Origin: Bathymodiolus brooksi
Taxonomy: Eukaryota > Mollusca > Bivalvia > Mytilida > Modiolidae
Length of the DNA: 64,000 nt
Assembly: GCA_963680875.1 (NCBI GenBank)
Contig: OY804580.1
Span: forward strand, 100,230,000 to 100,293,999
Direction: 5' to 3'
The first letter of the stretch is position 1. Every line of letters begins with the position of its first letter. Below, one piece after another: positions 30,953 through 42,893 of the stretch. The notes under the pieces are model-generated. The model worked only from the letters and a program-made list of their open reading frames with translations, did not search any database and was not told the origin of the DNA. The translations under genes were made by a program, and so were the position numbers.

Positions 30953-31220
30953 TTGATTTGATTTGTTTTTTGGTGTTTAACGCCACTTCTAGCAATTATT
31001 TCAGCAATATCATGGCGACCAGTTTTATTGGTGGAAGAAACCGGAGAGAACCACCGACCATGGGCAAGCAACTGGTAAGCTTTATCACTTGCGACTGCGA
31101 GTCGAGTGCATCCTTTTGTAATTTACAAAGTTGGGCGCGAACCCACGGCGCATTGGTGATAGGCTTGTATGAGTTGCTAGGTAATCCAACTACCTGACTC
31201 ATTGAGCCACCCGGGCCCTT
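30953..31220 (-). mobile_element. tRNA-derived SINE inserted in the family A tail, 9-bp target duplication
   Basis: The direct repeat cccttttgg occurs at 30944-30952 and 31221-31229. Removing the SINE rejoins the tail as ...gattacccttttgg + aatcttcaaactc. The SINE reads tail to head on the plus strand and ends with an inverted tRNA-like head (aactacctgactcattgagc). Confidence 0.85.
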
Positions 31221-31575
31221 CCCTTTTGGAATCTTCAAACTCGTCATAAAATAAATGTTGAAATGCATTTTAGAATCATCATTTTGAAGTTTGGTCATAA
31301 ATTATAATTAATTCTAACATGACCTCCTTCTTTCGCTTTGTTAACAAACGAGCGAGTTATCCATTCGGTATAATCTCATTAGCACATGCGCCGGTGAATG
31401 TGACTGACTTTTCCATTGGCAGCATAAATTGTAACCCGAATAATGCCGATAGAGGGCGCAGTATTATTCGAGTTCCATAAATTGTGTGCGACATTTTCCG
31501 CAAGCGTAAATATAAATTACCGTCTTCCAATCAAAGTATACTACCGTATTTGTACTCTTAGACATATCAGAATCG

Positions 31576-31730
31576 AAATAAATCATGGGAGCCAGAATGT
31601 GTTTTGAGTTTTAACATGGATTGGCGGATATTAGTAAATTGTATCCCTCGCTTCTGGCTCGGGATAAAATACTAATATCCGCCAATCCATGTTAAAACTC
31701 CCAACACATTCTGGCTTCCATGATTTATTT
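31576..31730. repeat. Long hairpin: 61-bp inverted arms, 33-base loop
   Basis: The left arm 31576-31636 and right arm 31670-31730 match at 58 of 61 positions by eye. Within the loop tatccc and gggata could pair further. No open frame and no clear target duplication. A foldback MITE or a hairpin-RNA locus are both possible. Confidence 0.85.
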
Positions 31731-32034
31731 CTTAAATAGTAAAATTCCAGCAGTTTCTAGCGGATAGAGAATTAGTAAAAATGTTGAAATATTCAATTTG
31801 ATCATATTTTGTTGTGATCAGATCAGTATCCCTTAGAGGAAGACGATAAAAAAAAACAGAAAATTTCTATGAAACCTGATCTCCTTAAAAAGAACATTAC
31901 TTAACATTAATGTAATAAATATGGTGTAACTTACCGTCTTACAAGAAATATATAATCCCACATCACAGTACATGCTTACAATTGTCATTCGAAATAAAAA
32001 ATAACGATATGAAAGGTACTTACTCGATACAACA

Positions 32035-32160
32035 TTATGATAAAGTTTGTCAGTGACTTGTGTCCGTGGTTTTCTCCGTTTTTTTTTCCACCATACAAAT
32101 TGACTGTCACAATATAACTGAAATATTGTTGAAAGAGGCGTTAAGCACCCTAACCCTATA
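32035..32160 (+). mobile_element. SINE core fragment, diverged
   Basis: Contains ataaagtttgtcagtgactt, gtggttttctccg, ataactgaaatattgttgaa and ggcgttaagcacc, the 3' two-thirds of the SINE. Confidence 0.55.
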
Positions 32161-32621
32161 TAATCCCACATCACAAAACATGCATAAAATTGTCATCCGG
32201 AATAAAATAACGATATAAAAGCTACTTACTTGCTTTTTTTGTGACATGTAATTGTCATAAGGATAATTACCACCGATCAGCGTTAAAAGGAATACATTGA
32301 ATTATTGCACATATAGTACCATAAGTTTACTCCATAAGCTAATCCTGTCTAAAAATTTAATGTCCACGAGTGTCAGAACACTATCTACAATATCTAACTA
32401 GTAATGGGCGTGTGATGATTGGACGTTGATATTTATGGTTTCTCACACTATATTCTTTTTATCTCTGACAAGGTAATAAGTAATATGTATAATGTGAAAT
32501 ACATACAAGTTCATAACCTTACGAGTTATACTTAATGATATCTGATTAAAGATCATTTGTATATATAGATAGTTAAGTAGGTATGTGTTATCACAACGAG
32601 GGCGATTGTTCGGCATATATT

Positions 32622-33042
32622 ATAATTTATATTTCATAACTCATACGTTACACTCGAGTTTGCAGTTTGTTTGTGATTTTCGAGTTAAACGGTCAAGCAA
32701 TCGAACGCAAAATATTAAAACATCGAACGCGAAGCGTGATATTGTTTTACCGTCTGACTCGGAAAACCATGGTATAAATGATTTGCAACACGAAGCCATG
32801 CAATATCACATCTGGGTCGTTGATTATTGCACGGCTATCTGAGAGTAATAAAATACAGCCCAGATTTAAAGTGTGCAATATCTCGTATCTGCGTGAATTA
32901 TTTCATAGTTCTTAGCTGTTGCTTACATTCTGTATAAAATAAACCATAAAAAGATCAAAAGAAACGAATGCATTCATGTTACAATAATTTATATTTCACA
33001 ACTCCTACGTTACGCTCGAGCTTGCAGTTTGCATTGTGATTT
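32622..33042 (+). repeat. Direct repeat pair, 59 bp, 362 bp apart
   Basis: 32622-32680 and 32984-33042 share ataatttatatttca, acgttac and ctcgag, and ttgcagttt in the same order, with about ten differences. No coding sequence is recognised between them. Confidence 0.55.
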
Positions 33043-33304
33043 TTTACAACGTCGACGTCTTCTGAGTACTAAACCAATAAATTGCGGATTTTTAAAGAAT
33101 CGTCTCATTTTATCTTTCAAAATGTTTTTTTCGGACGATGCTAATACCTTGTGAAAAAATATTCAGTCACTTGCGTAAAAAATGTCGAAAAATTGTATTG
33201 GAATAAATTAGATTTAGTATCAAAGTGGACTGTGGTTTCCCTATTAAGTTTTACGATGTCCTCATGTACTACTATTACACATATGACATCTTCCTATGTA
33301 TTCA

Positions 33305-33578
33305 AGGGCCCGGATGGCTCAATGAGTTAGGTAGTTGGATTACCTCACAACTTATACAAGCCTATCACCAATACAGCGTGGGTTCGCGACGGGCTTTGTA
33401 AATTACAAAAAAAGGTGCACTCGACTCGCAGCCGCAAGAGATAAAGTTTACTAGTTGCTTGCCCATGGTCGATGGTTTTCTCCGGGTACTCCGGCTTCTT
33501 CCACTACTAAAACTGGTCGGCATCAAATAGCTGAAATATTGCTGAAAGTGGCGTTAAACACCAAAAATCAAATCAAAT
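33305..33578 (+). mobile_element. Complete tRNA-derived SINE with 11-bp target duplication
   Basis: Starts agggcccggatggctcaatg (tRNA-like, A-box region), has a B-box-like gggttcgcgac at about 33380, the conserved tctccgggtactccgg and gctgaaatattgctgaaagt domain, and ends with a short aatcaaatcaaat tail. It is flanked by ctatgtattca at 33294-33304 and 33579-33589. It resembles bivalve SINEs with a shared central domain and is the reference copy for the fragments in this window. Confidence 0.85.
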
Positions 33579-33589
33579 CTATGTATTCA

Positions 33590-34716
33590 TTTGAAGATTG
33601 GAGCGTTCCTGTTATAACAATGCTGATAGTCTAGTTATATATGAGATGTATCAATATTGCGTTAGTTTCTACGATTCAATTGTTAGATTTTGGAATTGTT
33701 TTAATTTAAATCAATTTAATTAAAATTTCATTCCACTCATCAGATTTGAGTCAGCATTCTATCTTTATCGTATTCGTTACGCTACATATACATTTTTTTG
33801 TATATAAAAAAAAAAGAAGAAAAAAGCTGATACTAGAAACATGATTGTATTTATTTAATGATATGATCGATGTCTGTGTTTATTTAGTAATATGTTATCT
33901 TTATAATCATCATACTAAGTAATTATCAGCACGACATGAATACATTTATCATTTACTTTAGACTTAAATACAAATTTATAACGATATCATCAGCCGTTTT
34001 GATCTGTATCTTATACATGTATCATGTATTATATTGCCACGAATCGTGTACTCCGGCAAAGTATGATTGTTAGAACGAACTGAGAGTCTACTATATATAA
34101 TACATGTTCTCGTCACGATATAGCTATCACATAGCATCCATTCACATTTAAATCAGTCCTAATCTTGTTTAAAGTGGAGATATATTATCAATGATAAAAA
34201 AAAGTTTTTGGCAGAACTAGTAGATTCAACTAATACTGGCTAGTCGGTGTCCTTGAGGGTTTTGACGATTACAACATCGAAAAACCTTGACACCAGCAAA
34301 CGATGCGTAATTAATGTCATTAAAAATGAAAAAAAGCCTGCACATTCTTATAAATGCAATATCCGTTTAAAAAAATTACTGGACCCCAGACTTTTTCGTT
34401 AGCTTGATTGGAAATTCACGGTAATATTGTGTATATTATATAAAAGACTTTCTTATTACAAATTCGATGAAACTTATTTGACTTATTATTTAAAGCATAG
34501 TAAAAACGTACAACAAAAGTACATTATGCAAAACATAATAATTTCGATTATTTTTTATCAAAACAATGTATTATTTCATTTCGTATCTTCGACAGTTTGA
34601 TAAATCTAGTCAATAAACGCTCACTGTATACATTAATAAAAACATTCTGGTATCAATCATATATATTATAACGCCCCATGCATATAACGCAAGGAAAAAC
34701 AAATATAACATGTATA
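33590..34716. other. No feature recognised
   Basis: AT-rich spacer. A partial inverted word pair near 34238-34295 (ggtgtc ... gacacc) is short and imperfect. Confidence 0.4.
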
Positions 34717-34725
34717 TATCTATTC

Positions 34726-35492
34726 CGTTGCACGACGTTTGAGCGCATTGGTCCTACATTTGAGCGCAAAAAATCATACGTTTGAGCGCAAAATAATCCA
34801 CGATTGAGCGCATTTTACCTTAGATATTTACCTGAGAAAAAAAATTAAAATTTTAAAACTTTTAAGAAATTATTATAAAAATGATCTTTAAAAATTTATT
34901 AAAAATGATTTTGATAATGAAAAACCTTGCAGTACAGCTAAACGCACTAGCAATGGCCCGGAGTCCTTTCAGTCACTTCAATGATCAGTTTTATTCTGCG
35001 CACCCATGTATATATGTATTCATTGATGTGTTAAAACAAATACAGACAACTACATACATTAAAATTCGAGGTCTTGACAACCCCGCTACAGTCAGGCGCA
35101 CCGAGAAGGAAAAGCTTGCGTTTTCCTTAGAACAACACTGTAGGTTAGAGACAGGAGAAATTTCTAGAGCAACTTACATGAAGTCAATGGGGTTGAAATT
35201 TTCTGCAAGAACCGATTTGTAAGATTTTAGTGTTACTTTTATAGACATTTTTAAACATTCTTAAATCTATTTCATAAAGTATTTTAAATAAATCCTATGA
35301 TGTTTTTATGATGTGTTTTTTAGTGCTGTAATCTTTTATAATAAAGTGTATATATTTTTATTTCTATTTTTCACATTTTTAGATATTAAATTCCCCAGGT
35401 AAACCACAGGTAACATGCGCTCAAACGTAGGAAAGATTTGCGCTCAAACGTAACACACCTAAAATTGAAAATGCGCTCAAACGTAGTGCGCC
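34726..35492 (+). mobile_element. Mutator-like DNA transposon, internally deleted (767 bp)
   Basis: It is flanked by the 9-bp direct repeat tatctattc (34717-34725 and 35493-35501), the usual target-site length for the Mutator superfamily. The ends carry gcac(g/t)acgtttgagcgcatt in inverted orientation. Subterminal arrays of a cgtttgagcgca word stand four times in direct orientation on the left (34735-34815) and three times inverted on the right (35408-35485). The interior codes for the end of a transposase. All three lines of evidence agree. Confidence 0.82.
34881..35222 (+). pseudogene. C-terminal fragment of a MULE-type transposase (113 codons)
   Basis: After about 20 uninformative residues it reads ARSPFSHFNDQFYSAHPCIY and VFIDVLKQIQTTTYIKI. 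This resembles the end of MULE transposases with an N-terminal FLYWCH or zinc-finger region, where an HPNIWKFIDVLK-like motif is followed by a charged tail. The DDE catalytic domain is missing. It lies between the inverted ends of the element above, so it is what remains after an internal deletion. Confidence 0.55.
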
Positions 35493-35623
35493 TATCTATT
35501 CGTATGTAATGATAGAAACATGGTCCAACTCATTTCTGTAGCAAATTGTAACATTAATATGAAAAAGGTCTTGGCCCAAGCAAAATTTGCAAATACACAA
35601 TGAAACATAATTTTTTTGGCGGG

Positions 35624-35745
35624 GTTCGTGTTGCCCAATCTTTCCTGTGTTGTGATTTGTGGATCATTGTCTGTCTGTTTGTCCGTTTTCGCTTGGTCAT
35701 TGTATTGTCTTTATTTTCAGTTAACGGCTTCTGGTTACCCTTTTG
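35624..35745 (+). repeat. Retroelement 3' tail, family A, diverged
   Basis: Contains ggggttcgtgttgcccaatc, gtggatcattgtctgt, cttggtcattgtattgtctt and ggttacccttttg. Confidence 0.55.
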
Positions 35746-37391
35746 TCATCTATACACATTTCCTGTACGTCTATAACACTAGTAGGTAAACACATAATGA
35801 ATTAATGGTAAAAGGAGTGATAACGGCTTATATTTGGTGTCAGACCAATACTTGCTGTAGAGAATAACTATAATTGGTGTCAGTAGGTACTTGACCTACA
35901 TTTTGCTTGTGTTCACTTGTAAAGAAAACAAATGACGTGACATAGCTGTCAATTCTAAAAATAAATAAGATCACCAACCCATTTGCATACATTTTTATAA
36001 GGAATCAAACTTTTTTTTAATGGTTTTCATCTTTTTAGCCAGTTAGTTGATTACTTTCCTTTTAATACTAACTTGCATGAAAGGGGTGAATGATTCGGCT
36101 ATGACAAAATAATGGATACTGCGAATCAAACATCTTGACCTCTAAAAATATCACGTAAGTGTTGGCATAAATGTTATAAAGTTCTAGACCTAAAGATTTA
36201 ATTTGATTCTCTACAAAATGACAGAAATCTGACTGCATTGAAATTATCAGCTGATTGTACTTCTGGACATTGTCATTATTAATTTACACTAAAGTTTATT
36301 TTTCGGTATCATTTGTCTTTAACCAACAATGTCTACCTTTTCCCTATTTGTGAATTTCCGTTAAATAAGTATAAAATTAATAATAAACGTGCGTGTATCA
36401 TTCTCGCACTTGGCTCCATTCAAGAAAAGTATAACAATCCATGAAATAATATTTCGACATTAGCCTGAAGATTTTGAATCTCGGCTTCAGTAAAGTTTGA
36501 TTTTCTACTCATAATCGTGGACGCCGTTGTAGTGTCGCGTTGTATTTATCACAGGCATGTACGATGGTGTTCCTTGAACCCTTCAATAAATGAAATCATG
36601 AACAAATTGAACTCAGGTAGGTTAATTCATATTGTGAATATTTTGCATACAAAATATATTTAGTTATTTCAATATAATATAAATAAGTAAATTAGCAATA
36701 TTAATAAAAGACGGAGTCCTTTTAACTGTAGGCTGTACGATTTTTCCTATGTATCTATTCATAGCCAAATATCTTTTCACCGGAAGTTTTAAAAATAGAT
36801 CAATTGATATTTAGAAACGCAAACAATATATATTTCAATGAAAAATTCCCATTTCTATAATTATTTACTCTATGCAAAATCGAAATAAACTTGAAATAAA
36901 ATTATAATTAAAAAATCTCTTTCTACGAGATTCTCGGCGGAAGAGCGGTGTAGGTAAAATGAACGGAACAGCCATAAGTCAAAGAGAGATAACTCCAGCC
37001 AAATAATAAAAAAAACTTTAAAAAGTACTTGAAAAAAAAAATACATTTCCTTCTCACGCCTCCCTCTTAAAATTATAGGACTTCGTCCTTCAAACAGGTT
37101 GTGCCTGTCTCATAATATACCAATATTTCTGACCGTGGACTATAGTGGATAACACAGAGACTGTCAAGGTCCCTGCACGCTAAAGACCTCCTTTGTAGAT
37201 TCCCCAAAAAGCCGCTACAAAAGATTAATTTTTTCGTCCCTACCATACTTTTTAGTGGCATTCAAAAGTCGTTGACCCGGTTGACCTATCACTTCCCTCA
37301 TTTCTTTATAGTTTTATATATTAATGAGAGGGTTAGTGTTATGGTGTATAATGCCACTTTCAACAATAAGTTACATTTCTTGAACAAAAAG
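35746..37391. other. No gene; minor repeat fragments
   Basis: 37055-37115 matches the repeat fragment at 1665-1745 (gcctccctcttaa ... aacaggttgtgcctgtctca). A SINE scrap (ggtgtataatgccactttca) is at 37340-37365. Otherwise nothing recognised. Confidence 0.4.
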
Positions 37392-39498
37392 CAGTGCCTG
37401 AAATGGATGGTCGCCCAGTCGCCAAATGCGACTAATATCTTATTCGGGCGACCAAAAGCTGCTCCAAATTAGGTAGTCACTGGCCCAACAAAAAACGTTT
37501 GGGCGATTGCCTAAAAGACCGTTAAAAATTGTTGTTTTACCGAAACCGGACATATTTTACTGTAACTTCAACGGTAGATAACTTTTCTGTTCTAGTCGAA
37601 AATGGTTTGTTACGAGCCCAGCGATTGGTCCAAATACATTTTTGTAGCCAATGAATACACAGCTAATGTAATTTACTATTCTCCCCAATTATGTATTTTT
37701 ACCGAGCCAATCAATACACGTTTTTTACACGTTTTCATGTAATACACAAGTATTCACTAAATATTAGAAAAGAAACGTGTTTTTTTGTTTCTTTATGATT
37801 TAATTATTAAAATTGTTAAAAATCACGGACGAAGTGGAAAGTTGTGAACAATAAAGAGAATTCTGTCAACTTATAATGTTTGCGATCTGGTATCTTCCAC
37901 GGTTCGGAAATTTATTCATTCAATCTGCTGCAAGATGTGCATGTACGAATTTCATTTTACAGAAATCGGAAACCTTTTTGTGTCAATCCTTAGGTAATCA
38001 TTGAAAAACCTTTCCCCAACAATGGAGAGAAAATCGTTGTCAGTTGGCAGTTGTCAAACTACGGAAACGATCTGGTCTGTCACTTCTTTTAAACTTTTCA
38101 TAGTTCATGTACACGGTTACATTTTAATGACAATTGGGAGTGGTTTTCTTTTTTGGAACCAGAACTTTTGTTTACAAATTAAAAAATAACAGTAAAAGTT
38201 AACAGTTGTTTATATAACAGAAAATGACAGCACCGTTTGTTATTTCAACAAAGTGAGATACTTAGTTGGAATGAATAACCAACTAACATTACCCCGAACT
38301 GAGAAGTTTTTTACTTTAAAATCACTTCTTCATATGAATTGAAACAAGTGATGTCACTCTTCACTCTGGGGTGTGCAAGAGCGGTCCTTGTAGTGGCATT
38401 AGTCTACTCTTTTCCGGATGTCTTTAATGTGATCATGGCATTGATCTCCCCTTACACAAACCAGCCTTTTATTGTCCTCATCCGATGAACTAGCATTGTT
38501 TCTTAAGACGACCCTAGCCAATGGCGTCAAGGTTGTCAAAAAGGTTATAACAAGTAAATTCAGGTTTCATTTGATAGCAATATATGCATTGGGGTGTTTT
38601 CGCAATTTCAGCTGCACACCTGTACCTACCAAAATTACCTTTAAATTACCCCCTCGTGAGACGAATCCGGGTCGTTTCGCCCCGGAAAGTGAGTCGATTC
38701 GCCCCACTTAATCGCTATTATATTATAATAGATGAAGTCTTTTTCGACAATTTTTTGGAAATTATTTATTTATTAGTTGTATGCAAAAAAAATAATAATT
38801 CATTCATTTTTGGTCTACTTTAAATATTTATTTATTAGTTGTACATACAAAAAAAAAAAAATTCATTCATTTTGGTCTACTTTTGTCAAAGATCTCAAGT
38901 GAAACTTTTCTTGCAAAATTTACAAAAACAACACACAAGAACAGTAAAAAGGTTGGTTTTTTTTTGTACCAGCGTAAAAGTGCATGAAATGACTAAGATG
39001 CTGTACAAGTGCACAAATAACCTCTTTTTTAATGAATTACGCATCAAATGCTAAAATAGTATAAATTTAATCAGATGTCAAACAAAGAGTGAAGCAATAC
39101 ATAATATTAAACACGTCAAGAAAGCATGTTAATTATGAGGAAGACAAAAATAAAATACCCATGAACAAGCCTTACAACATCCAAAATACGAATATTTGCA
39201 ATGGTATTTTCCATATTTCATTTTTTAAAGCACTATTAATAAATGAGGGCGAAACGACCCGGGGCGAACGGGAATAGGGGCGAAACGACTCAGGGGGCGA
39301 ACAGGATTCGGGGCGAAACGACCCGGTACCCGTGAGACTAGTGAAAGAATGAATTTTAATGTTATTGATAAAAAAACAATTAATCTGAAAACTGTTTATA
39401 TCTGATGTCTTTTTTTCATAAGATGTGACTCTAATTTTTTACTGGCCCCAAAAAAAAAATTCGGGCCACCCAAAGGCTGGCTCTCATTTCAGGCACTG
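37392..39498. mobile_element. DNA transposon with CAGTGCCTGAAATG ends (2.1 kb)
   Basis: The left end cagtgcctgaaatg at 37392 and its reverse complement catttcaggcactg ending at 39498 form 14-bp inverted termini. The 5-bp direct repeat aaaag flanks them (37387-37391 and 39499-39503). CAGTG-type ends recall hAT-related elements; classical hATs make 8-bp duplications but 5-bp variants are known. No transposase frame is recognisable inside, so it is non-autonomous or decayed. Confidence 0.7.
38663..39330. mobile_element. Nested foldback/Mutator-like element with gggtcgtttcgcccc ends (668 bp)
   Basis: The 8-bp direct repeat cgtgagac flanks it (38655-38662 and 39331-39338). The ends share ccgggtcgtttcgcccc in inverted orientation. 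Further copies of the (g)ggcgaaacgac word stand inside the right end (about 39247-39300) and a variant inside the left (38692-38703). Removing it rejoins the host element as ccctcgtgagac + tagtgaaag. The subterminal repeats and the 8-9-bp duplication match the plan of the Mutator-like element at 34726. No coding capacity is recognised. Confidence 0.75.
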
Positions 39499-39825
39499 AA
39501 AAGGCGAGTGTATCATCAGATATTTTGGTATGCCATGTGACGAGTTCGCAGAACGAGTCTGGTCTATCAAAATATCTGATGGTGCACGAGTAACTTTGTT
39601 CAATAAGGGACTTGTATCTTGCGACGTCAATCAAAGTTTTTTAATTTTGCTGTTTGAGTGAGAGTATGTAAGCTTTATGATGATATCTTGTATATTTTGT
39701 TATCGAAGATATTGTATGATGTGACGTCATCTATCTCCACCTCCTCTCTGGGTATCATGAGATATTGTACGGCTGTTGACAATAGAAAAGATGAGAAAGC
39801 ATGATATAATTAAATATATCGTGGT

Positions 39826-40035
39826 GGACAGTTTCTTTAGTGAAGGAAACCGGAATACCCAGAGAAAATCACCCACCCGTCGCAAGTCATTGACAAACTT
39901 TATTACATAATGTTATATCGGGTACACCTCGCCATGAACAGGATTCGAACTCACAGTTTTAGTGGTCATAGACGCTCATTAAATATGTAGTTGTAAATCC
40001 AACTACCGAACGATCACGACCACGACGTCCCCTAT
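39826..40035 (-). mobile_element. tRNA-derived SINE, diverged
   Basis: Has gtgaaggaaaccggaatacc, cgcaagtcattgacaaactt, gggtacacctcgcc, an inverted B box (aggattcgaactc at 39950) and tagttgtaaatccaactacc. Confidence 0.6.
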
Positions 40036-41189
40036 ATAAGTATTGAAAGTGTTATTATCAATCTTATGACAGCTTTGTTAAACGGCTCCCATGTTTTGAA
40101 TGTTTGTCATAATTTCACGGAGGTTGAATAGACCAGCGCATCATTGTTTGGCCGTACAAGACCTGTGTTATTTTGTCCCAGCAAAAAATATTCCACGACC
40201 ACTGATGCGGTCATTTTATTTTATAACATGACGTTTCAAATGAGGGGCTATAATAATAATATATTTTATTAATAACGATACAAACATCAGCGGTAGTTTC
40301 TATGGAGATTTTTGAATTAAATACATTGTTCACTACAGAGGCGTGGGAATTGACTGGACAGTGTGGGGGTGGGATTGAAGTAGGGGGCAAGTTCAAAAGT
40401 GAAGAGTGAGAGTAAGGGATAAGCTTAAAAGTGTGGGGGAATTTTGAAGTCATGACTGTAATGGGGAGGTTCAAAATCTGACAAGCAAAAAAGGGTCTTA
40501 TGGCTTCACAACTACAGAGAAACATCTTAGTTGACTGTACATTTAGTAATTATTTTCTAAAAATGCCACACAATTCAAAGTGCCACCCTTGAATACCCAA
40601 TCTCTCCGTCCCGGCTCATATGCACTTGCATTATATACTAATACGGGTTGCTGCAATCTGGTCTATAATTAATTAATCCTCAATATATCCATTGCTACTT
40701 TTTTTCTGTTAAAGGGGATGCAGTAAAGTTGCTAAAACACCATTTAGAAACTCGTTAGCAATTTGTTCCCGGTTCGGCTATTTTTGCAGCAGAACGATGA
40801 TTTAGATATAGAAAATAGTAATCTATTAAATAAGCCTGAAAAACAACAATCTACTGCAACAGAGTAATCAAGTTAATTAGTTTACTTCTACGTTAAAAGT
40901 AATAAAACAGTTTAGAATTAAACTCAGATTAGTAGCAAAATAGCAATAATCTTGTACAATACAAAGATAATGGAACGCCATGATTTAAAACAGTCTGATA
41001 ATGGCTGGAAACTTGATTAAAGCTTTTAAAAATGACAAACATTGCATGTAAAACTGATAGAAGATGAAATTATCCTATTGATTCCTATGCAGGTTCTCTC
41101 TGCAGCCATTATATCATGTATTGTGCAATGCAATGGAGCATGCTTTAAATTTGTTCTTTCGTAAGAGCAGTAAGAAGGGATGTGATTTT
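40036..41189. other. No feature recognised
   Basis: A 104-codon minus-strand frame (40525-40211) has no recognisable domain and lies in G-rich, low-complexity sequence. I see no gene. Confidence 0.4.
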
Positions 41190-41440
41190 TATTGGTTGGT
41201 TGGTTTGATGGTGCTTAGCGCTACTTTCAACAATATTTGAACTATATCATGGCGATCAGTTTTATTGGTAGAGGAAACCGGAGGACCCGGTGAAAACCAC
41301 CGATATGTCGCAAGTCACTGACAAACTTTATCACATAATATTGTACACCTCGCCCTGATCGAGATTCTAACTCACAACATCAGTGGTGATAGAACCTGAT
41401 TGCATAGGTAGTTGTAAATCCATCTACCATACGATGAAAG
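41190..41440 (-). mobile_element. tRNA-derived SINE
   Basis: Contains ggtgcttagcgctactttca, atcatggcgatcagttttat, cgcaagtcactgacaaactt, gagattctaactc (a decayed B box) and tagttgtaaatcc. Confidence 0.6.
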
Positions 41441-41571
41441 GATAAGGATGTACATAAACATGAGATACTACCCAACACTACACTTATAGATAATAATTAA
41501 AGTGAAGGAACATCGGTCCCATTTCTGTTCAACATTTCAGAGTTACAGCAAATTATTTGTTTTAAATAAGA

Positions 41572-41715
41572 GTTTGAAGATACCAAAGTGGTAATCAGAA
41601 TCCGTAAATCGAAGGACAGACAACACAATGGCCAAAAGATAAAGGACAAAAGGACTAACAACGATCTACAAAACATACACATAGAACTAAAGATCGATCA
41701 GCACGAACCCCACTA
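41572..41715 (-). repeat. Retroelement 3' tail, family A
   Basis: Plus-strand gtttgaagataccaaagtgg to agcacgaaccccactaaaaa. Truncated. Confidence 0.65.
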
Positions 41716-42532
41716 AAAACTTACATATAAACTGTAAACACACGATGTTATATATAGCCAGTGGTTTCATTTGATGAAGTATATAGGTAGTTTTGTCCAA
41801 TTACCAAAAATATGGAAACATTCAGAAATGACTAGAAGCGAACAAAACCCATTTGAAGGTAATATAAGGTAGCCTATGAAAGCAATACAGCATACAACCG
41901 TTGAGATATGTCCACAATCTCTTTTGCGCGAAGGACATCACGATCAGTACACATTTAGCCAAAAGAACTATCTTCATATTCAGGGATGGATCTGATTAGA
42001 AAATAAATGAAAATCAATGAAAATAGCAGAGGCCATCTACACCCCTTTCAATGGGTCCCTTTTTGAACTGTGCTGACTGTGTTCTGTGATTTTCGGAATA
42101 TGTTTGTCAAAGGAATATAGCTGAATACAGTTATATAACTGAAAAAAATCACACCTTCATACTGCATCACACAAAGCTTTACACCACGACTGCATAGAAA
42201 ATCGGAATCTGACCTTTGATCCCTATCAGACTAATATTCCTAGACAAGTTAATACAGAACATGAGCTGTTGTAATGGATATAATCAATTCGCTATAATGG
42301 ATTTTAAGACGTAAATCATGTAAACTAATAATTGGTTTGTCAACTTCGTTCATTAACATGTTAATTATTTAGTCTTTTCATCCGCAGTTAGCTGACGTTA
42401 TTATTGTTTTATGCGTAACACTGTACATGTCGTTGTTGTTATTCCAATGTTGAAAAAGACGTCATTCATTGTACTTTATTGTTGCATTTGACAACTATTA
42501 TTAGCACTATTGGTGTTTGGTTCGATTGTATG
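41716..42532. other. No feature recognised
   Basis: AT-rich spacer with no convincing open frame. Confidence 0.4.
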
Positions 42533-42690
42533 TTTAGTGGAATTCGTGTTACACGATCATTAGTTTTATGTGTATGTTTTTGTAGATAGTTGTTTGTCCT
42601 TTTGTATTTTTTCTTTTGGCCATTGTGTTGTCTTTTCTTCTTCGATTTACGGATTCTGATTATCCCTTTGGTATCTTCAAATTCTACTTA
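42533..42690 (+). repeat. Retroelement 3' tail, family A, single-unit copy
   Basis: Plus-strand tttagtggaattcgtgtta, gtagatagttgtttgtcctt, ttttggccattgtgttgtct and ctttggtatcttcaaa. It holds one copy of the segment that is tandemly amplified at 28315-30880 and 45600-50085. Confidence 0.7.
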
Positions 42691-42754
42691 ATTATAGAAA
42701 TGTTTTGTTATCAAATGCCTTAAAAAATGAGCATTTCTCAGGAAAAGTTGTGTG

Positions 42755-42893
42755 AAGATACCTAAGTGGTATTCGGAAACCATAATTTTAATAAGAATAT
42801 ACAATACAATAGCCAAGAGAAAAAGGACAAACATAATTAATGGTCGATAAAATACTACACACAAAAAGCTAAAGATAGTTCAACACAAACCCC
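42755..42893 (-). repeat. Retroelement 3' tail, family A, diverged
   Basis: Plus-strand gaagatacctaagtggtatt, caatacaatagccaaga, aaaatactacacac and caacacaaacccc. It faces the copy at 42533. Confidence 0.55.

Noticed and set aside
32585..32842. 85-codon open frame
   Set aside because: No recognisable domain; it overlaps one arm of the direct repeat pair and has no splice or start context in its favour.
33305..33395. A functional tRNA gene
   Set aside because: A- and B-box-like words are present, but they form the head of a SINE with a target duplication and a full SINE body; a cloverleaf with mature ends is not evident.
34238..34295. Hairpin ggtgtccttgagg ... aaccttgacacc
   Set aside because: The pairing is short and broken by a four-base insertion; no support beyond chance.
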